Of a stretch of DNA of 64,000 nt, positions 31,229 through 40,294 are shown piece after piece. The stretch spans positions 744,001 to 808,000 of the forward strand of contig NC_006177.1 in the NCBI RefSeq assembly GCF_000009905.1, written 5' to 3'. The notes beneath the pieces were generated by a model. It worked only from the letters and a program-made list of their open reading frames with translations. It had not been told where the DNA came from and searched no databases. Both the position numbers and the translations under genes were made by a program. The first letter of the stretch is position 1. Each line of letters begins with the position of its first letter. This DNA comes from Symbiobacterium thermophilum IAM 14863 (GTDB taxonomy: Bacteria; Bacillota; Sulfobacillia; Symbiobacteriales; Symbiobacteriaceae).

Positions 31229-33205
31229 GTGAGCGCAGAGCAGCTGGATACGTTGCCGAAGCGGCTGCAGGCGATGGCCGCGCGGTACGGCCGCAGCCGG
31301 GTCGCCCTCCGGGAAAAGGAGTACGGCATCTGGCAGGAGTACACGTGGCAGGACTACCTGGACCACGTGCGCGACTTCTGCCTGGGCCTGGTCTCCCTGG
31401 GCTTCCGGCGGGGCGACAAGATTGCGATCGTGGGCGACAACCGGCCGGAGTGGGTCATCGCCGAGCTGGCCGCGCAGTCCGCCGGCGGGACGTCGGTGGG
31501 CATCTACCAGGACTCGCTGGCCCGGGAGATGGCCTACGTCATCGACCACTCGGACGCCGTCGTCGTGGTCGTGGAGGACCAGGAGCAGGTGGACAAGATC
31601 CTGGAGGTGCGGGACCTCATCCCCAAGGTGCGGTACCTGGTCTACTACGATCCCAAGGGGCTGCGCACGTACACCGACCCGTGGCTGCTGTACTTTCCGC
31701 AGGTCATGGAGATGGGCCGGGAGTACGGCCGGCGGCACCCGGGCCTGTTCGAGGAGATGGTCGCGGCCGGGGACGGGGAGGACACCGCGATCATCTGCTA
31801 CACCTCCGGCACGACGGGCCACCCCAAGGGCGCGATGCTGAGCCACCGGAACCTGCTGGCGATGGGTGACACGATTCAGACCGTGGACCCGCTGACCCCG
31901 GACGACGACTTCCTCTCCTTCCTGCCCCTGGCCTGGATCGGGGAGCAGATGACCGCCCTGGCGATGCACCTCTCCGTCGGCTTCACCGTCAACTTCCCCG
32001 AAGAGCCGGACACGGTGCAGGAGAACCTGCGGGAGATCGGCCCCCACGTGATGTTCTCGCCGCCCCGGATCTGGGAGGACATGGTGACCCGGGTCCAGGT
32101 GCGGATCCAGGACGCCGGCTGGCTGAAGCGCAGGCTCTGGGAGTTCTTCCTCCCGGTGGGGCTCCGGGTGGCCGACGCCCGCTTCGCCCACCGGCCGGTG
32201 CCGCTGAAGGACCGCCTGCTGTACGCCCTGGGCGAGTTCCTGGTCTACAGCGCCGTCAAGGACCACCTGGGGCTCTCCCGGCTGAAGCGGGCCTACACCG
32301 GCGGCGCGGCGCTGGGGCCGGACGTCTTCCGGTTCTACCACGCCCTGGGCGTGAACCTGAAGCAGATCTACGGCCAGACGGAGATCGTGGGGATCGCGGT
32401 GCTGCACCGGGACGACGACATCCGCTTCCACACGGTGGGCACGCCGCTGCCCGGCGGCGAGATGGCCATCTCCCCGGAGGGGGAGATCCTGCTCCGGAGC
32501 CGGGCGGTGTTCCAGGGCTACTACAAGATGCCCGAGGAGAGCGCCAGGGCCCTGGCCGGCGGCTGGCTGCACACCGGCGACGCCGGGTACATCGAGGAGG
32601 AGTCGGGGCACCTGGTGGTGATTGACCGGCTGAAGGACGTGATGCGGCTGAGCACCGGCGAGATCTTCTCGCCCAACTTCATCGAGAACAAGCTGAAGTT
32701 CTCTCCCTACATCAAGGAAGCGGTGGCGGTGGGCGACCGCCGCACCCACGTGGTGGCGATGGTCAACATCGACCTGCAGTCGGTGGGCCACTGGGCCGAG
32801 GGACAGGGGATTCCGTACACCACCTACCAGGACCTGTCCCAGAAGGGGCCGGTGCTGGACCTGATCGCCGGCGAGATCGCCCGGGTCAACGCCGAGTTGC
32901 CCGAGGCGGCCCGCATCCGCTCGTTCGTGATCCTGCACAAGGAGCTGGACGCGGACGACGAGGAGCTGACCCGCACCCGGAAGCTCCGGCGCGGGTTCGT
33001 GTACCAGAAGTACGCCCCGGTGATCGAGGGGCTTTACGCCGGGGCGGACGAGATCCCCGTGCAGAGCAAGGTCCGCTACCGGGACGGCCGGGAGGCGGTC
33101 ATCGAGACGGTGCTGCAGGTGCGGAGGCTCCTGCCCGTGCCCGGCGCCGCCCCGGAGGTCGAGCAGCCTGAGCCGCGCGCGGCCGGAGGAGGTGGCGTCG
33201 GATGA
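31229..33205 (+). CDS. AMP-forming long-chain acyl-CoA synthetase (FAA1/FadD15 type)
   Basis: This 658-residue ligase activates a carboxylic acid with ATP and CoA. The AMP-binding signature YTSGTTGHPKGA (bases 31798-31833) is intact; IYGQTEIVG and the hinge-like TGDAGYIEEESGHLVVIDRLKD are present. The sequence is of the large FAA1-like type, which usually acts on long-chain or bulky acids. Two GTG codons (31226 and 31229) are possible; the second has better spacing from AAGGGGGTGG. It lies between livG and livH, so the imported or internal substrate is likely CoA-activated. The stop overlaps livH by four bases. Confidence 0.92.
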   Translation: MSAEQLDTLPKRLQAMAARYGRSRVALREKEYGIWQEYTWQDYLDHVRDFCLGLVSLGFRRGDKIAIVGDNRPEWVIAELAAQSAGGTSVGIYQDSLAREMAYVIDHSDAVVVVVEDQEQVDKILEVRDLIPKVRYLVYYDPKGLRTYTDPWLLYFPQVMEMGREYGRRHPGLFEEMVAAGDGEDTAIICYTSGTTGHPKGAMLSHRNLLAMGDTIQTVDPLTPDDDFLSFLPLAWIGEQMTALAMHLSVGFTVNFPEEPDTVQENLREIGPHVMFSPPRIWEDMVTRVQVRIQDAGWLKRRLWEFFLPVGLRVADARFAHRPVPLKDRLLYALGEFLVYSAVKDHLGLSRLKRAYTGGAALGPDVFRFYHALGVNLKQIYGQTEIVGIAVLHRDDDIRFHTVGTPLPGGEMAISPEGEILLRSRAVFQGYYKMPEESARALAGGWLHTGDAGYIEEESGHLVVIDRLKDVMRLSTGEIFSPNFIENKLKFSPYIKEAVAVGDRRTHVVAMVNIDLQSVGHWAEGQGIPYTTYQDLSQKGPVLDLIAGEIARVNAELPEAARIRSFVILHKELDADDEELTRTRKLRRGFVYQKYAPVIEGLYAGADEIPVQSKVRYRDGREAVIETVLQVRRLLPVPGAAPEVEQPEPRAAGGGGVG

Positions 33206-34095
33206 GCAGCGGCCTCGGCTTCTTCCTGAACCTGCTGGTCAACGGCATCGTCGTGGGGGCCCTCTACGCCCTGGTGGCCCTGGGCTTCGTGCTCATCTAC
33301 AAGGCCAGCGGGGTGATCAACCTGGCCCAGGGCGAGCTGGTGCTGCTCGGGGCCTACATCGGGCTCACGTTCACCACCGAGTTGAACCTCCCGTTTGCGC
33401 TGGCCCTGCTGCTCACCATCGCGGTCAGCGCGCTGGTGGGCGTGGCCATCGAGCGGGCGGTGCTCCGGCCGTTCATCGGCGAGCCGCCGATCTCCATCAT
33501 CATGGTGACGATGGGGCTCTCCTTCCTGATCAAGGCCGTGATTCACGGGATCTGGGGCACCGACATGCGCTCCTTCCAGGGGCTCTTCCGCAGCGAGCCC
33601 ATCGTCATCGGGCCGGTGGCCATCTCCGAGGTTTTCCTCTGGGGCCTGGTGGCGGCCCTGATCCTGCTGGTCCTGCTCAACGCCTTCTTCAAGTACAGCC
33701 TGCTGGGCATCGCCATGCGGGCGACGGCCGACGACGAGCAGGCGGCGCTCTCCATGGGCATCTCCGTGAAGCGGGTCCTGGCGGCGACGTGGGCGGTGGC
33801 GGCGATGGTGGCCGCGGTGGGCGGCATCTTCCTGGGGAACATCGCCGGCGTGAACCCCCTGCTCACCTCCTACGGGCTGAAGGTGCTGCCGGTGGCCATC
33901 CTCGGCGGGCTGGACTCGATCCCCGGCGCCATCCTGGGCGGCTTCCTCATCGGCATCCTGGAGGCGCTGACCGGCGGCTACCTGGACCAGTACCTGACCG
34001 GCATCAAGGAAGTGGTGCCCTTTGTCGTCATGATCGTCATCCTGCTGATCCGGCCGTACGGCCTGTTCGGCAAGGAGATCATCGAAAGGGTGTAG
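33202..34095 (+). CDS. livH: Branched-chain amino acid-type ABC permease (LivH-like)
   Basis: This 297-residue inner-membrane protein has about eight hydrophobic segments, starting LLVNGIVVGALYALVALGFVLIYKASGVINLAQGE, cited here only by its INLAQGE core, a LivH hallmark. It also has ALRATADDEQAALSMGI-like text (MRATADDEQAALSMGI) and LGGLDSIPGAILGG. The ATG overlaps the synthetase stop (ATGA). It forms a heterodimeric channel with LivM. Confidence 0.95.
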   Translation: MSSGLGFFLNLLVNGIVVGALYALVALGFVLIYKASGVINLAQGELVLLGAYIGLTFTTELNLPFALALLLTIAVSALVGVAIERAVLRPFIGEPPISIIMVTMGLSFLIKAVIHGIWGTDMRSFQGLFRSEPIVIGPVAISEVFLWGLVAALILLVLLNAFFKYSLLGIAMRATADDEQAALSMGISVKRVLAATWAVAAMVAAVGGIFLGNIAGVNPLLTSYGLKVLPVAILGGLDSIPGAILGGFLIGILEALTGGYLDQYLTGIKEVVPFVVMIVILLIRPYGLFGKEIIERV

Positions 34096-34099
34096 GCCT

Positions 34100-35179
34100 G
34101 TGCAGCGACTGTTGCGGTACCCGTTCGCCCTGGAGTGCGGGGTGTACATCACCACCTACGAGCAGGACCACGCCCTGCACCAGACCCCGCTGGCCGTGGC
34201 CCGCGGCTGGGTGCTGGTCGCCCTGCTCTACGCGATCCCGTGGTTCCTGCCCAACTACTACGTCTCGATCCTGAACATGGTGGCGATCTACACCATCGCC
34301 GCGCTGGGGCTCAACCTGCTCACCGGCGTGACCGGGCAGATCTCGGTGGGCCACGGCGCCTTCACCGGGATGGGCGCCTTCACGGTGGGCTACCTGATGA
34401 AGCAGGGGCTCCCGTTCTGGGTCGCGATGCCGCTGGCCGGGCTCACCGCCGCCGCCGTCGGGGCCCTCTTCGGGCTGCCGTCCGCCCGCCTGAAGGGGCT
34501 TTACCTCGCCATCGCCTCGCTGGCGGCGCAGGTGATCCTCACGTTCTTCTTCACCCGGGCCGACTGGTTCACCGGGGGCATCCACTCGATGTCGGTCAGG
34601 CGGCCGAGCTTCTTCGGTCACACCCTCTCCGGTGAACGCAGCTACTTCTACCTGGCCCTGACGGTGGCGCTGCTGCTCGGGGTCTTCGCCCAGAACCTGC
34701 TCCGCACCCGGATCGGGCGGGCGTTCATGGCCGTGCGGGACCGGGACCTGGCGGCCGAGGTCATGGGCATCGACCTGTTCCGGACGAAGGTGACGGCCTT
34801 TGCGCTGTCGGCGTTCTACGCCGGCATCGCCGGGGCGATCTGGGCTCCGTACGTGATGATCATCTCGCCGGAGCAGTTCGAGATCCACCTGTCCATCGAG
34901 CTGCTCGCGATGATCATCATCGGCGGCATGGGCTCGGTGATGGGGTCCGTCTACGGCGCCGCCTTCATGACGGTCATGCCGATCGTGGTGCGGGAGCTGG
35001 CGATGCTGCTGGAGCCGGTGTTCCCGTCCGTTGGCACCAAGCTGCTGCTGATCCGGGATGCGGCCTTCGGCGCCGCGATCGTGCTCTTCCTGATATTCGA
35101 GCCCGAGGGGCTGGCCAAGCTCTGGCGGAACATCAAGGATTACTTTCGGCTCTGGCCCTTCGGTTACAGCAAGTCGTGA
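34100..35179 (+). CDS. livM: Branched-chain amino acid-type ABC permease (LivM-like)
   Basis: This 359-residue membrane protein has about ten segments. It contains LGLNLLTGVTGQISVGHGAF, AVRDRDLAAEVMGID and MIIIGGMGSVMGSVYGA, all LivM features. An N-terminal extension of about 30 residues (VYITTYEQDHALHQTP) precedes the first segment. GTG at 34100 lies four bases after the livH stop. Its partners are LivH and the two ATPases. Confidence 0.95.
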   Translation: MQRLLRYPFALECGVYITTYEQDHALHQTPLAVARGWVLVALLYAIPWFLPNYYVSILNMVAIYTIAALGLNLLTGVTGQISVGHGAFTGMGAFTVGYLMKQGLPFWVAMPLAGLTAAAVGALFGLPSARLKGLYLAIASLAAQVILTFFFTRADWFTGGIHSMSVRRPSFFGHTLSGERSYFYLALTVALLLGVFAQNLLRTRIGRAFMAVRDRDLAAEVMGIDLFRTKVTAFALSAFYAGIAGAIWAPYVMIISPEQFEIHLSIELLAMIIIGGMGSVMGSVYGAAFMTVMPIVVRELAMLLEPVFPSVGTKLLLIRDAAFGAAIVLFLIFEPEGLAKLWRNIKDYFRLWPFGYSKS

Positions 35180-35249
35180 GCGGTGAGCGATGGGAGGGGC
35201 TGTGCGCCGTAACCCGAGGTTCTGCGTTGCGGGGCACAGCACACGTGGT

Positions 35250-35280
35250 CCCCTGTGCCGAGGGGGGATCGGCGCAGGGG
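35250..35280 (+). other. Stem-loop ahead of the binding-protein gene
   Basis: cccctgtgccga (35250-35261) and tcggcgcagggg (35269-35280) pair with one G-U wobble around a 7-base loop, in the 160-base gap between livM and livK. Stems at this position often protect the downstream mRNA so that the binding protein is made in excess; that role is inference. Confidence 0.4.
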
Positions 35281-35339
35281 ACGTGGACAGCGACCGCCTG
35301 CGGAAGCCGGCGGACGAGAGCAGAGGAGGTAGGGGAAGG

Positions 35340-36551
35340 ATGCGGTGGCAGAAGCGGGTCTGGAATCTCGTGGGGGCGCTCCTGTGTCTCGCGCTGCTGG
35401 CCGGCTGTGGCGGCCGGGGCTCGGGCGCCGGCGGATCCGGCGGGTCGGCCGCCCAAGGGCCGATCAAGGTCGGCGGGATCTTCGACATCACCGGCGCGAC
35501 GGGCGACGTGGGCAAACCACACGCCGACGGGGCCCGGGCGTGGTTCGACTACCTGAACAACGAGCTGGGCGGGGTGAACGGCCGGAAGGTGGAACTGGTC
35601 TGGGGCGACTACGCCTACCAGGTGCCCAAGGCGGTGGAACTGTACAAGAAGTACGTGAACGAGGACAAGGTGGTCGCGATCCTGGGCTGGGGCACCGGCG
35701 ACACCGAAGCGATGAAGGAGCTGATCGCCCAGGACAAGATCCCGTACCTGTCAGGCTCCTTCGCGGAGAGCCTGACGGATCCGTCGGTCACCCCGTACAA
35801 CTTCATCGTCTCGTCCACCTACTCGCAGCAGGCCCGGGTGCTGCTGGACTGGATCAAGGAGCAGAAGCCTGACGCGAAGGTCGGCATCATCTTCCACGAC
35901 TCGCCCTTCGGCCAGGCGCCCGTGGCGGATGCCAAGGCCTACGCGCAGCAGATCGGCCTCACCTGGGTGGGCGAGGCGGCGCTGCCCGGCGCGGCGGCGG
36001 ACGCGGTCACCCAGGTGCTGGACCTGCACAACAAGGGCGTCGAGTTCATCATGATCCAGAACGTGGTGAAGGGCACGGCCCAGGTGCTGAAGGCCGTCCA
36101 GCAGCAGGGCCTGCGCGACAAGATCCAGGTCGTGGGCATGACCTACTCGGTGGACGAGACGCTGCTCACCGCGGCCGGTGACGCGGCGGAGGGCTTCGTC
36201 GGCACCCCGGCCTTCGTCTTCCCGTACGACGAGGGGCCCGGAATCGACGAGGCGGTGGCCTACGCCGAGAAGATCGGCCTGAAGCGGGAGGACCTGACCC
36301 AGAAGTGGCTCCAGGGCTGGGTGTTCGGCCGCATCCTGACCGAGGCGATCCGCCGGGCCGGCGAGGACGTCACCGGCGAGACCCTGAAGGCCGCGTTCGA
36401 GACCTTCAACGAACTGGACCTGGGCGGGATCGGCGCCCCGCTGACGTTTACGCCCACGGACCACGGCGGCATGGACAGGGCCCGCATCTACCAGGTGCAG
36501 AACGGCCGCTTCGTGGCGATCACGGACTTCGTGGAGCCCAAGGGGAAGTAG
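35340..36551 (+). CDS. livK: Branched-chain amino acid/amide-type ABC substrate-binding lipoprotein (LivK-like)
   Basis: This 403-residue binding protein has a lipoprotein signal (LLCLALLAGC, Cys23) and a Gly/Ser linker, followed by a Leu/Ile/Val-binding-type domain: IKVGGIFDITGATGDVG, ARAWFDYLNNELGGVNGRKVEL, LGWGTGDTEAMKELI and VGIIFHDSPFGQ. The ligand pocket residues do not match the classic amino acid set closely, so an organic or aromatic acid is possible. The ATG follows gaggaggtagggg. It is the extracytoplasmic component of the Liv transporter of this operon. Confidence 0.93.
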   Translation: MRWQKRVWNLVGALLCLALLAGCGGRGSGAGGSGGSAAQGPIKVGGIFDITGATGDVGKPHADGARAWFDYLNNELGGVNGRKVELVWGDYAYQVPKAVELYKKYVNEDKVVAILGWGTGDTEAMKELIAQDKIPYLSGSFAESLTDPSVTPYNFIVSSTYSQQARVLLDWIKEQKPDAKVGIIFHDSPFGQAPVADAKAYAQQIGLTWVGEAALPGAAADAVTQVLDLHNKGVEFIMIQNVVKGTAQVLKAVQQQGLRDKIQVVGMTYSVDETLLTAAGDAAEGFVGTPAFVFPYDEGPGIDEAVAYAEKIGLKREDLTQKWLQGWVFGRILTEAIRRAGEDVTGETLKAAFETFNELDLGGIGAPLTFTPTDHGGMDRARIYQVQNGRFVAITDFVEPKGK

Positions 36552-36568
36552 GGATGTGAGGTGGTCCG

Positions 36569-37360
36569 GTGCTCGTTCTGAATAACGTGGAAGTGATGTA
36601 TGAGCGGGTCATCCTGGTGCTGAAGGGCATGTCGCTGCAGGTGCCCGAGGGAAAGGTGGTGGCGCTGCTGGGCGCCAACGGGGCGGGCAAGACGACGACC
36701 CTGAAGGCGATCTCCGGTCTGCTGAAGTCGGAGAACGGCGAGGTCACGGACGGCAAGATCGAGTTCATGGGCGAGAGGATCACCAACCTCGAGGCGGCCG
36801 AGATCGTCCGCAAGGGGATCTTCCAGGTGATGGAGGGCCGGCACGTCTTCGAGCACCTGACGGTGGAGGAGAACCTGCTTGCCGGGAGCTACACCCGCAC
36901 CGACCGGCGGAACGTGCGCAGCGACCTGGACATGGTCTACCATTACTTCCCCAAGCTGGTGCACCGGCGGCGGCAGAAGGCCGGCTACCTCTCGGGCGGG
37001 GAGCAGCAGATGGTGGCCATCGGGCGGGCCCTGATGGCCCGGCCGAAGCTGGTGCTGCTGGATGAGCCGTCGCTGGGGCTCGCCCCCCGTCTGGTGCGGG
37101 AGATCTTCGATATCATCCGGCGGCTGAACGAGGAGACGAAGACCACGTTCCTGGTGGTGGAGCAGAACGCCATGGTGGCCCTCTCCATCGCTCACTACGG
37201 CTACGTGATGGAGAACGGCCGGATCGTCCTGGAGGGGCCGGTGCAGACGCTCCTGAACAACGAGGACGTCAAGGAGTTCTACCTCGGCCTCACCGGCGTG
37301 GGGCGGAAGAGTTACCGGGAGGCGAAGGCCTACAAGCGCAGGAAACGGTGGTTGGCATGA
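36569..37360 (+). CDS. livF: Branched-chain amino acid-type ABC ATPase (LivF-like)
   Basis: The 263-residue ATPase has Walker A GANGAGKTT near residue 36, LEAAEIVRKGIFQVMEGRHVFEHLTVEEN reduced here to its GIFQVMEGR core, signature LSGGEQQMVAIGRAL, and Walker B LVLLDEPSLGLAP. The DEPSLGLAP form marks LivF. It is read just after livK and overlaps the last ligase gene by four bases (ATGA). A C-terminal basic extension (KSYREAKAYKRRKRW) is longer than in most LivF proteins. Confidence 0.94.
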   Translation: MLVLNNVEVMYERVILVLKGMSLQVPEGKVVALLGANGAGKTTTLKAISGLLKSENGEVTDGKIEFMGERITNLEAAEIVRKGIFQVMEGRHVFEHLTVEENLLAGSYTRTDRRNVRSDLDMVYHYFPKLVHRRRQKAGYLSGGEQQMVAIGRALMARPKLVLLDEPSLGLAPRLVREIFDIIRRLNEETKTTFLVVEQNAMVALSIAHYGYVMENGRIVLEGPVQTLLNNEDVKEFYLGLTGVGRKSYREAKAYKRRKRWLA

Positions 37361-38604
37361 AGGGGAAGGGAGCAGGGGGCGGCGCCGGAGGCCTGAGCCT
37401 CTGGGTGCCGCCCGGAGGAGAGGAGCGGTTGCGGAAGGTGCTGGCGGCGGCCCGGGCGGGGAGCCCGGTCTGGCGGGAGCGGCTGGACGCCGCCGGCCTC
37501 GCTGATGCGGAGCCCGGCGGGGACGGAATGCCCGGCGGCCCCCGCTGGCAGGCCCTGCCGGTGCTCCGCAAGGAGTTGCTGGGCAGCGTGCAGGCCGGAT
37601 CCCCGCCCTTCGGCGGGCTGCTGGGCGTCCCCGTGGAGCAGCTGGCCCGCATCTTCGTCAGCCCCGGCGACGTGTACGACCCGCAGGGCACCGATCCGGA
37701 CTACTGGCGGTTCGGCAAGGTCCTCGCCGCCGCGGGCTTCGAGCGGGGCGAGCGGGTGCTCAACTGCTTCAGCTACCATCTGACGCCGGCGGGGTTCATG
37801 TTCGACGCCGCCGCCCGGGCGCTGGGGTGCGTGGTGGTCCCGGCCGGAGTCGGGCAGCAGGACCTGCAGATCCGGGTGGCGCGGGCGGTGGGGGCCACCG
37901 GTTACACCGGGCTGCCTTCGTACCTGCTGGCCCTGCTGGACCGGGCGGCGGCCGCGGGCACGCCGTTGCCGCTGCGCCGGGCGGTGGTGACCGGCGAGCC
38001 GCTGCCCGAGGCGCTGCGGGCGCGGATCGAGGCCCACGGTGTGACGGTCCGCCAGGCCTACGGCACGGCGGACGTGGGCCTGATCGGCTACGAGTGCGGG
38101 CGCGGCGCCGGGCTGCACATCGACGACGGGGTCATCGTCGAGATCTGCGACCCGGACGGCCGGACGCTGCCCCCCGGGGAGGTGGGGGAGGTCGTCGTCA
38201 CGGCCCTGCAGGAGACCTATCCGCTCATCCGGTTCGGCACGGGCGACCTGAGCGCGCTCGTGGCGGAGCCCTGCCCCTGCGGCCGCCCGTCGGCCCGCCT
38301 GAAGGGGTGGATGGGCCGGGTGAGCGAGGTCACCAAGGTCCGGGGGATCTTCCTCTACCCGAAGCAGTTGGAGGCGGCGATGGCCGGGCTGGCCGGCGGC
38401 GTGCAGCGCTGGCGTGCGGTGGTGGAGCGGGACGCGGATCACCGGGACGTGCTGCGCATCGAGTTCGCCGGGCAGGCGGATCCCCGGGCCGTGCGGGACG
38501 CCGTCCGGGCGGCTGTGCGGCTGAACCCGGACGTGCTGGTCGTCCCCCCCGGCGCGATCCCGGCCGACGGGCCGCTCTTCCAGGACCGGCGCAACTGGGA
38601 CTGA
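37357..38604 (+). CDS. Second phenylacetate-CoA ligase family protein
   Basis: This 415-residue protein is a shorter, more divergent PaaK-like ligase. It has LPVLRKELLG, FVSPGDVYDPQGTD, LPSYLLALL, VVTGEPLPEALRARIE, QAYGTADVGLIGYEC (the A5-type motif), RFGTGDLSAL and KVRGIFLYPKQLE. The N-terminal phosphate-binding loop is partly lost (FVSPGDVYDP). A final Asp/Trp/Asn-rich tail replaces the usual catalytic Lys loop, so it may be a modified or ancillary enzyme. The start ATG at 37357 overlaps livF. It is the last gene before the terminator. Confidence 0.85.
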   Translation: MKGKGAGGGAGGLSLWVPPGGEERLRKVLAAARAGSPVWRERLDAAGLADAEPGGDGMPGGPRWQALPVLRKELLGSVQAGSPPFGGLLGVPVEQLARIFVSPGDVYDPQGTDPDYWRFGKVLAAAGFERGERVLNCFSYHLTPAGFMFDAAARALGCVVVPAGVGQQDLQIRVARAVGATGYTGLPSYLLALLDRAAAAGTPLPLRRAVVTGEPLPEALRARIEAHGVTVRQAYGTADVGLIGYECGRGAGLHIDDGVIVEICDPDGRTLPPGEVGEVVVTALQETYPLIRFGTGDLSALVAEPCPCGRPSARLKGWMGRVSEVTKVRGIFLYPKQLEAAMAGLAGGVQRWRAVVERDADHRDVLRIEFAGQADPRAVRDAVRAAVRLNPDVLVVPPGAIPADGPLFQDRRNWD

Positions 38605-38627
38605 GCGACGGAGCGAAAGACGCCCCC

Positions 38628-38659
38628 GGGGGCAGCCCCGGGGGCGTCTCGCACGAATT
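38628..38659. terminator. Bidirectional terminator at the end of the Liv operon
   Basis: Perfect 14-base arms agacgcccccgggg (38628-38641) and ccccgggggcgtct (38646-38659) with a gcag loop between the convergent stops at 38604 and 38669. Confidence 0.85.
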
Positions 38660-38668
38660 CGGTTCGGA

Positions 38669-39379
38669 TTACCGGTCGGGCTGCTCCGCCAACAGCTCTT
38701 CGAGCAGGTCCCTGTCGGTCTCCGCAAAGCCGGCCAGCAGGTCCGCCCAGCCGCGGTAGTACGCGGTTTCGGCGTGCTGCCTCACGTCGGCGGCGAACCG
38801 GGGCACCCACTGCATCAGGTGGTCGTCGAGGAACGCCTGCTGATCCTGCAGGATGGTGTGGACCCCGTCGATGTCGCCCGCGGCCGCCGCTCCCGCGGCC
38901 AGGCGGCAGGTCTCGTACAGGAAGCTCAGCTCCAGCCCGATGTGGTCGTCGGGCTCAGTGCCCAGCTTCGGCGCCACCAGCCCGTACCGGCGGTACGCCT
39001 CCCTGACCTCCAGGGTCACTTCCTGGAAGACCAGCCGGTCCACCGTGCGGTAGGCCGATTCATAGGGCGGAGCCGGGAGCCGGGCGGGCCCGACGAACAG
39101 GCGGGTGTAGTCCCAGACCAGTCGGTCGACCGCTTCGGCGGACCGGTTGGCGGGGTCGGCGAGGAAGGCGCCGACCGCTGCGGTGCCCTGCTGAATCGCC
39201 GGATGATCCTGGCCGAAGGGGAACAGCCGCACGGCTCCGGTCTCGGCCAGGTTTTCGATCTGCTCACGCTGCGGCTCGACGAGGAAGGCCTGCATCAGCA
39301 GCGCGTAGGCGAAGCCCCGGGCCTCCAGGACGGTTTCCAGTTCCCCCTGCATGGCCAGGACATGGGCGGTGGTCACCAT
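38669..39379 (-). CDS. TorD/DmsD-family molybdoenzyme chaperone
   Basis: This 236-residue all-helical protein resembles the TorD family, which binds the signal peptide and helps insert the molybdenum cofactor into DmsA-type enzymes. Landmarks are LVWDYTRLFVGPARLPAPPYESAY, here cited by YTRLFVGP and PPYES, and DDHIGLELSFLYE. The ATG at 39379 is eight bases after GGGAG; the upstream GTG has no site. It is the last gene of the DmsABC operon, 45 bases after dmsC. Confidence 0.85.
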   Translation of the reverse strand: MVTTAHVLAMQGELETVLEARGFAYALLMQAFLVEPQREQIENLAETGAVRLFPFGQDHPAIQQGTAAVGAFLADPANRSAEAVDRLVWDYTRLFVGPARLPAPPYESAYRTVDRLVFQEVTLEVREAYRRYGLVAPKLGTEPDDHIGLELSFLYETCRLAAGAAAAGDIDGVHTILQDQQAFLDDHLMQWVPRFAADVRQHAETAYYRGWADLLAGFAETDRDLLEELLAEQPDR

Positions 39380-39424
39380 GCACAACACTCCCGCTGGTTC
39401 TGGATGTGAACGGTACGCAGGGGC

Positions 39425-40279
39425 CTAGCCGATCGACATGGGCACGCCTGTGGCGTAGAACAGGTAGCGGCCCACCAGTTCGCCGGCCACCATGCACACC
39501 AGCGCCGCGTAGACCAGTCCGCTGGTCTTCTGGCCCGCGGAGAGCCGGCGCCACGCGATCAGCAGCGGCACGGCCCCTCCGGCCAGGGTGAGCGCCCACC
39601 GCAGGGCGAGCCAGCCCGCGAAGGGGCCGCCCAGCAACTGGAGCGAGGCCTGCGCCTCGGCGCCGCCGTTGCCCAGCGAGGCCAGGTACAGCGGGTAGGC
39701 GACGAGGCCGAGGATCAGGGCTGCGATCGCCGCCCCGACCAGCTGCTGCAGGTCGCCGGCCGCCTCCTCCACCGAGCGGCCGAAGAAGGCGACCAGGCCC
39801 GCCGCGAGCCCGGCGCCGGCCAGCACGGTGGTGCCCACGAACGCCGCGTAGGTGCCCCAGCCCTGCCAGGCGGGGATCACGGTGGCCGTGTAGACCGCGC
39901 CCATGCTGAACACCGCCACGGCACCGGCCAGGGCGGTCAGCGCCGAGAGGGCCTTCCGACCCGGTGCGGACTTCTCCAGGAGGACGGTGGCGGCCAGGAG
40001 GGCGAAGAATGCGCCGCTGAAAAAGATCTCGCGCGAGAGCCAGGACGTGGCGAGCCGGCGCAGCGAGGTGAAGGCCAGCATCGGCCTACCCAGGTGGAAC
40101 AGCGACGCCACCAGCGCCACCGCCATGATCGGCAGCAGGACGGCGATGGACCTGCGATAGACCGCATCCATCGCCTCGCTGCGGTTGCGCAGCCGCAGCC
40201 AGGAAAGCAGGATGAAGGCGCCGACGGACGCCTGACTGAGCACCGTGAAGAGCACCAGGGCGAACTCCTTGGTTTCCAT
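39425..40279 (-). CDS. dmsC: DmsC-type membrane anchor subunit
   Basis: This 284-residue protein has eight predicted membrane segments and the DmsC-like N-terminus (ELALVLFTVLSQASVGAF, which is EFALVLFTVLSQASVGAF here), LFHLGRPMLAF and SREIFFSGAF. It anchors the catalytic dimer and oxidises menaquinol. ATG at 40279 lies 15 bases after the dmsB stop with gggaggt ahead. Confidence 0.9.
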   Translation of the reverse strand: METKEFALVLFTVLSQASVGAFILLSWLRLRNRSEAMDAVYRRSIAVLLPIMAVALVASLFHLGRPMLAFTSLRRLATSWLSREIFFSGAFFALLAATVLLEKSAPGRKALSALTALAGAVAVFSMGAVYTATVIPAWQGWGTYAAFVGTTVLAGAGLAAGLVAFFGRSVEEAAGDLQQLVGAAIAALILGLVAYPLYLASLGNGGAEAQASLQLLGGPFAGWLALRWALTLAGGAVPLLIAWRRLSAGQKTSGLVYAALVCMVAGELVGRYLFYATGVPMSIG

Positions 40280-40294
40280 CGCTTGACCTCCCTC

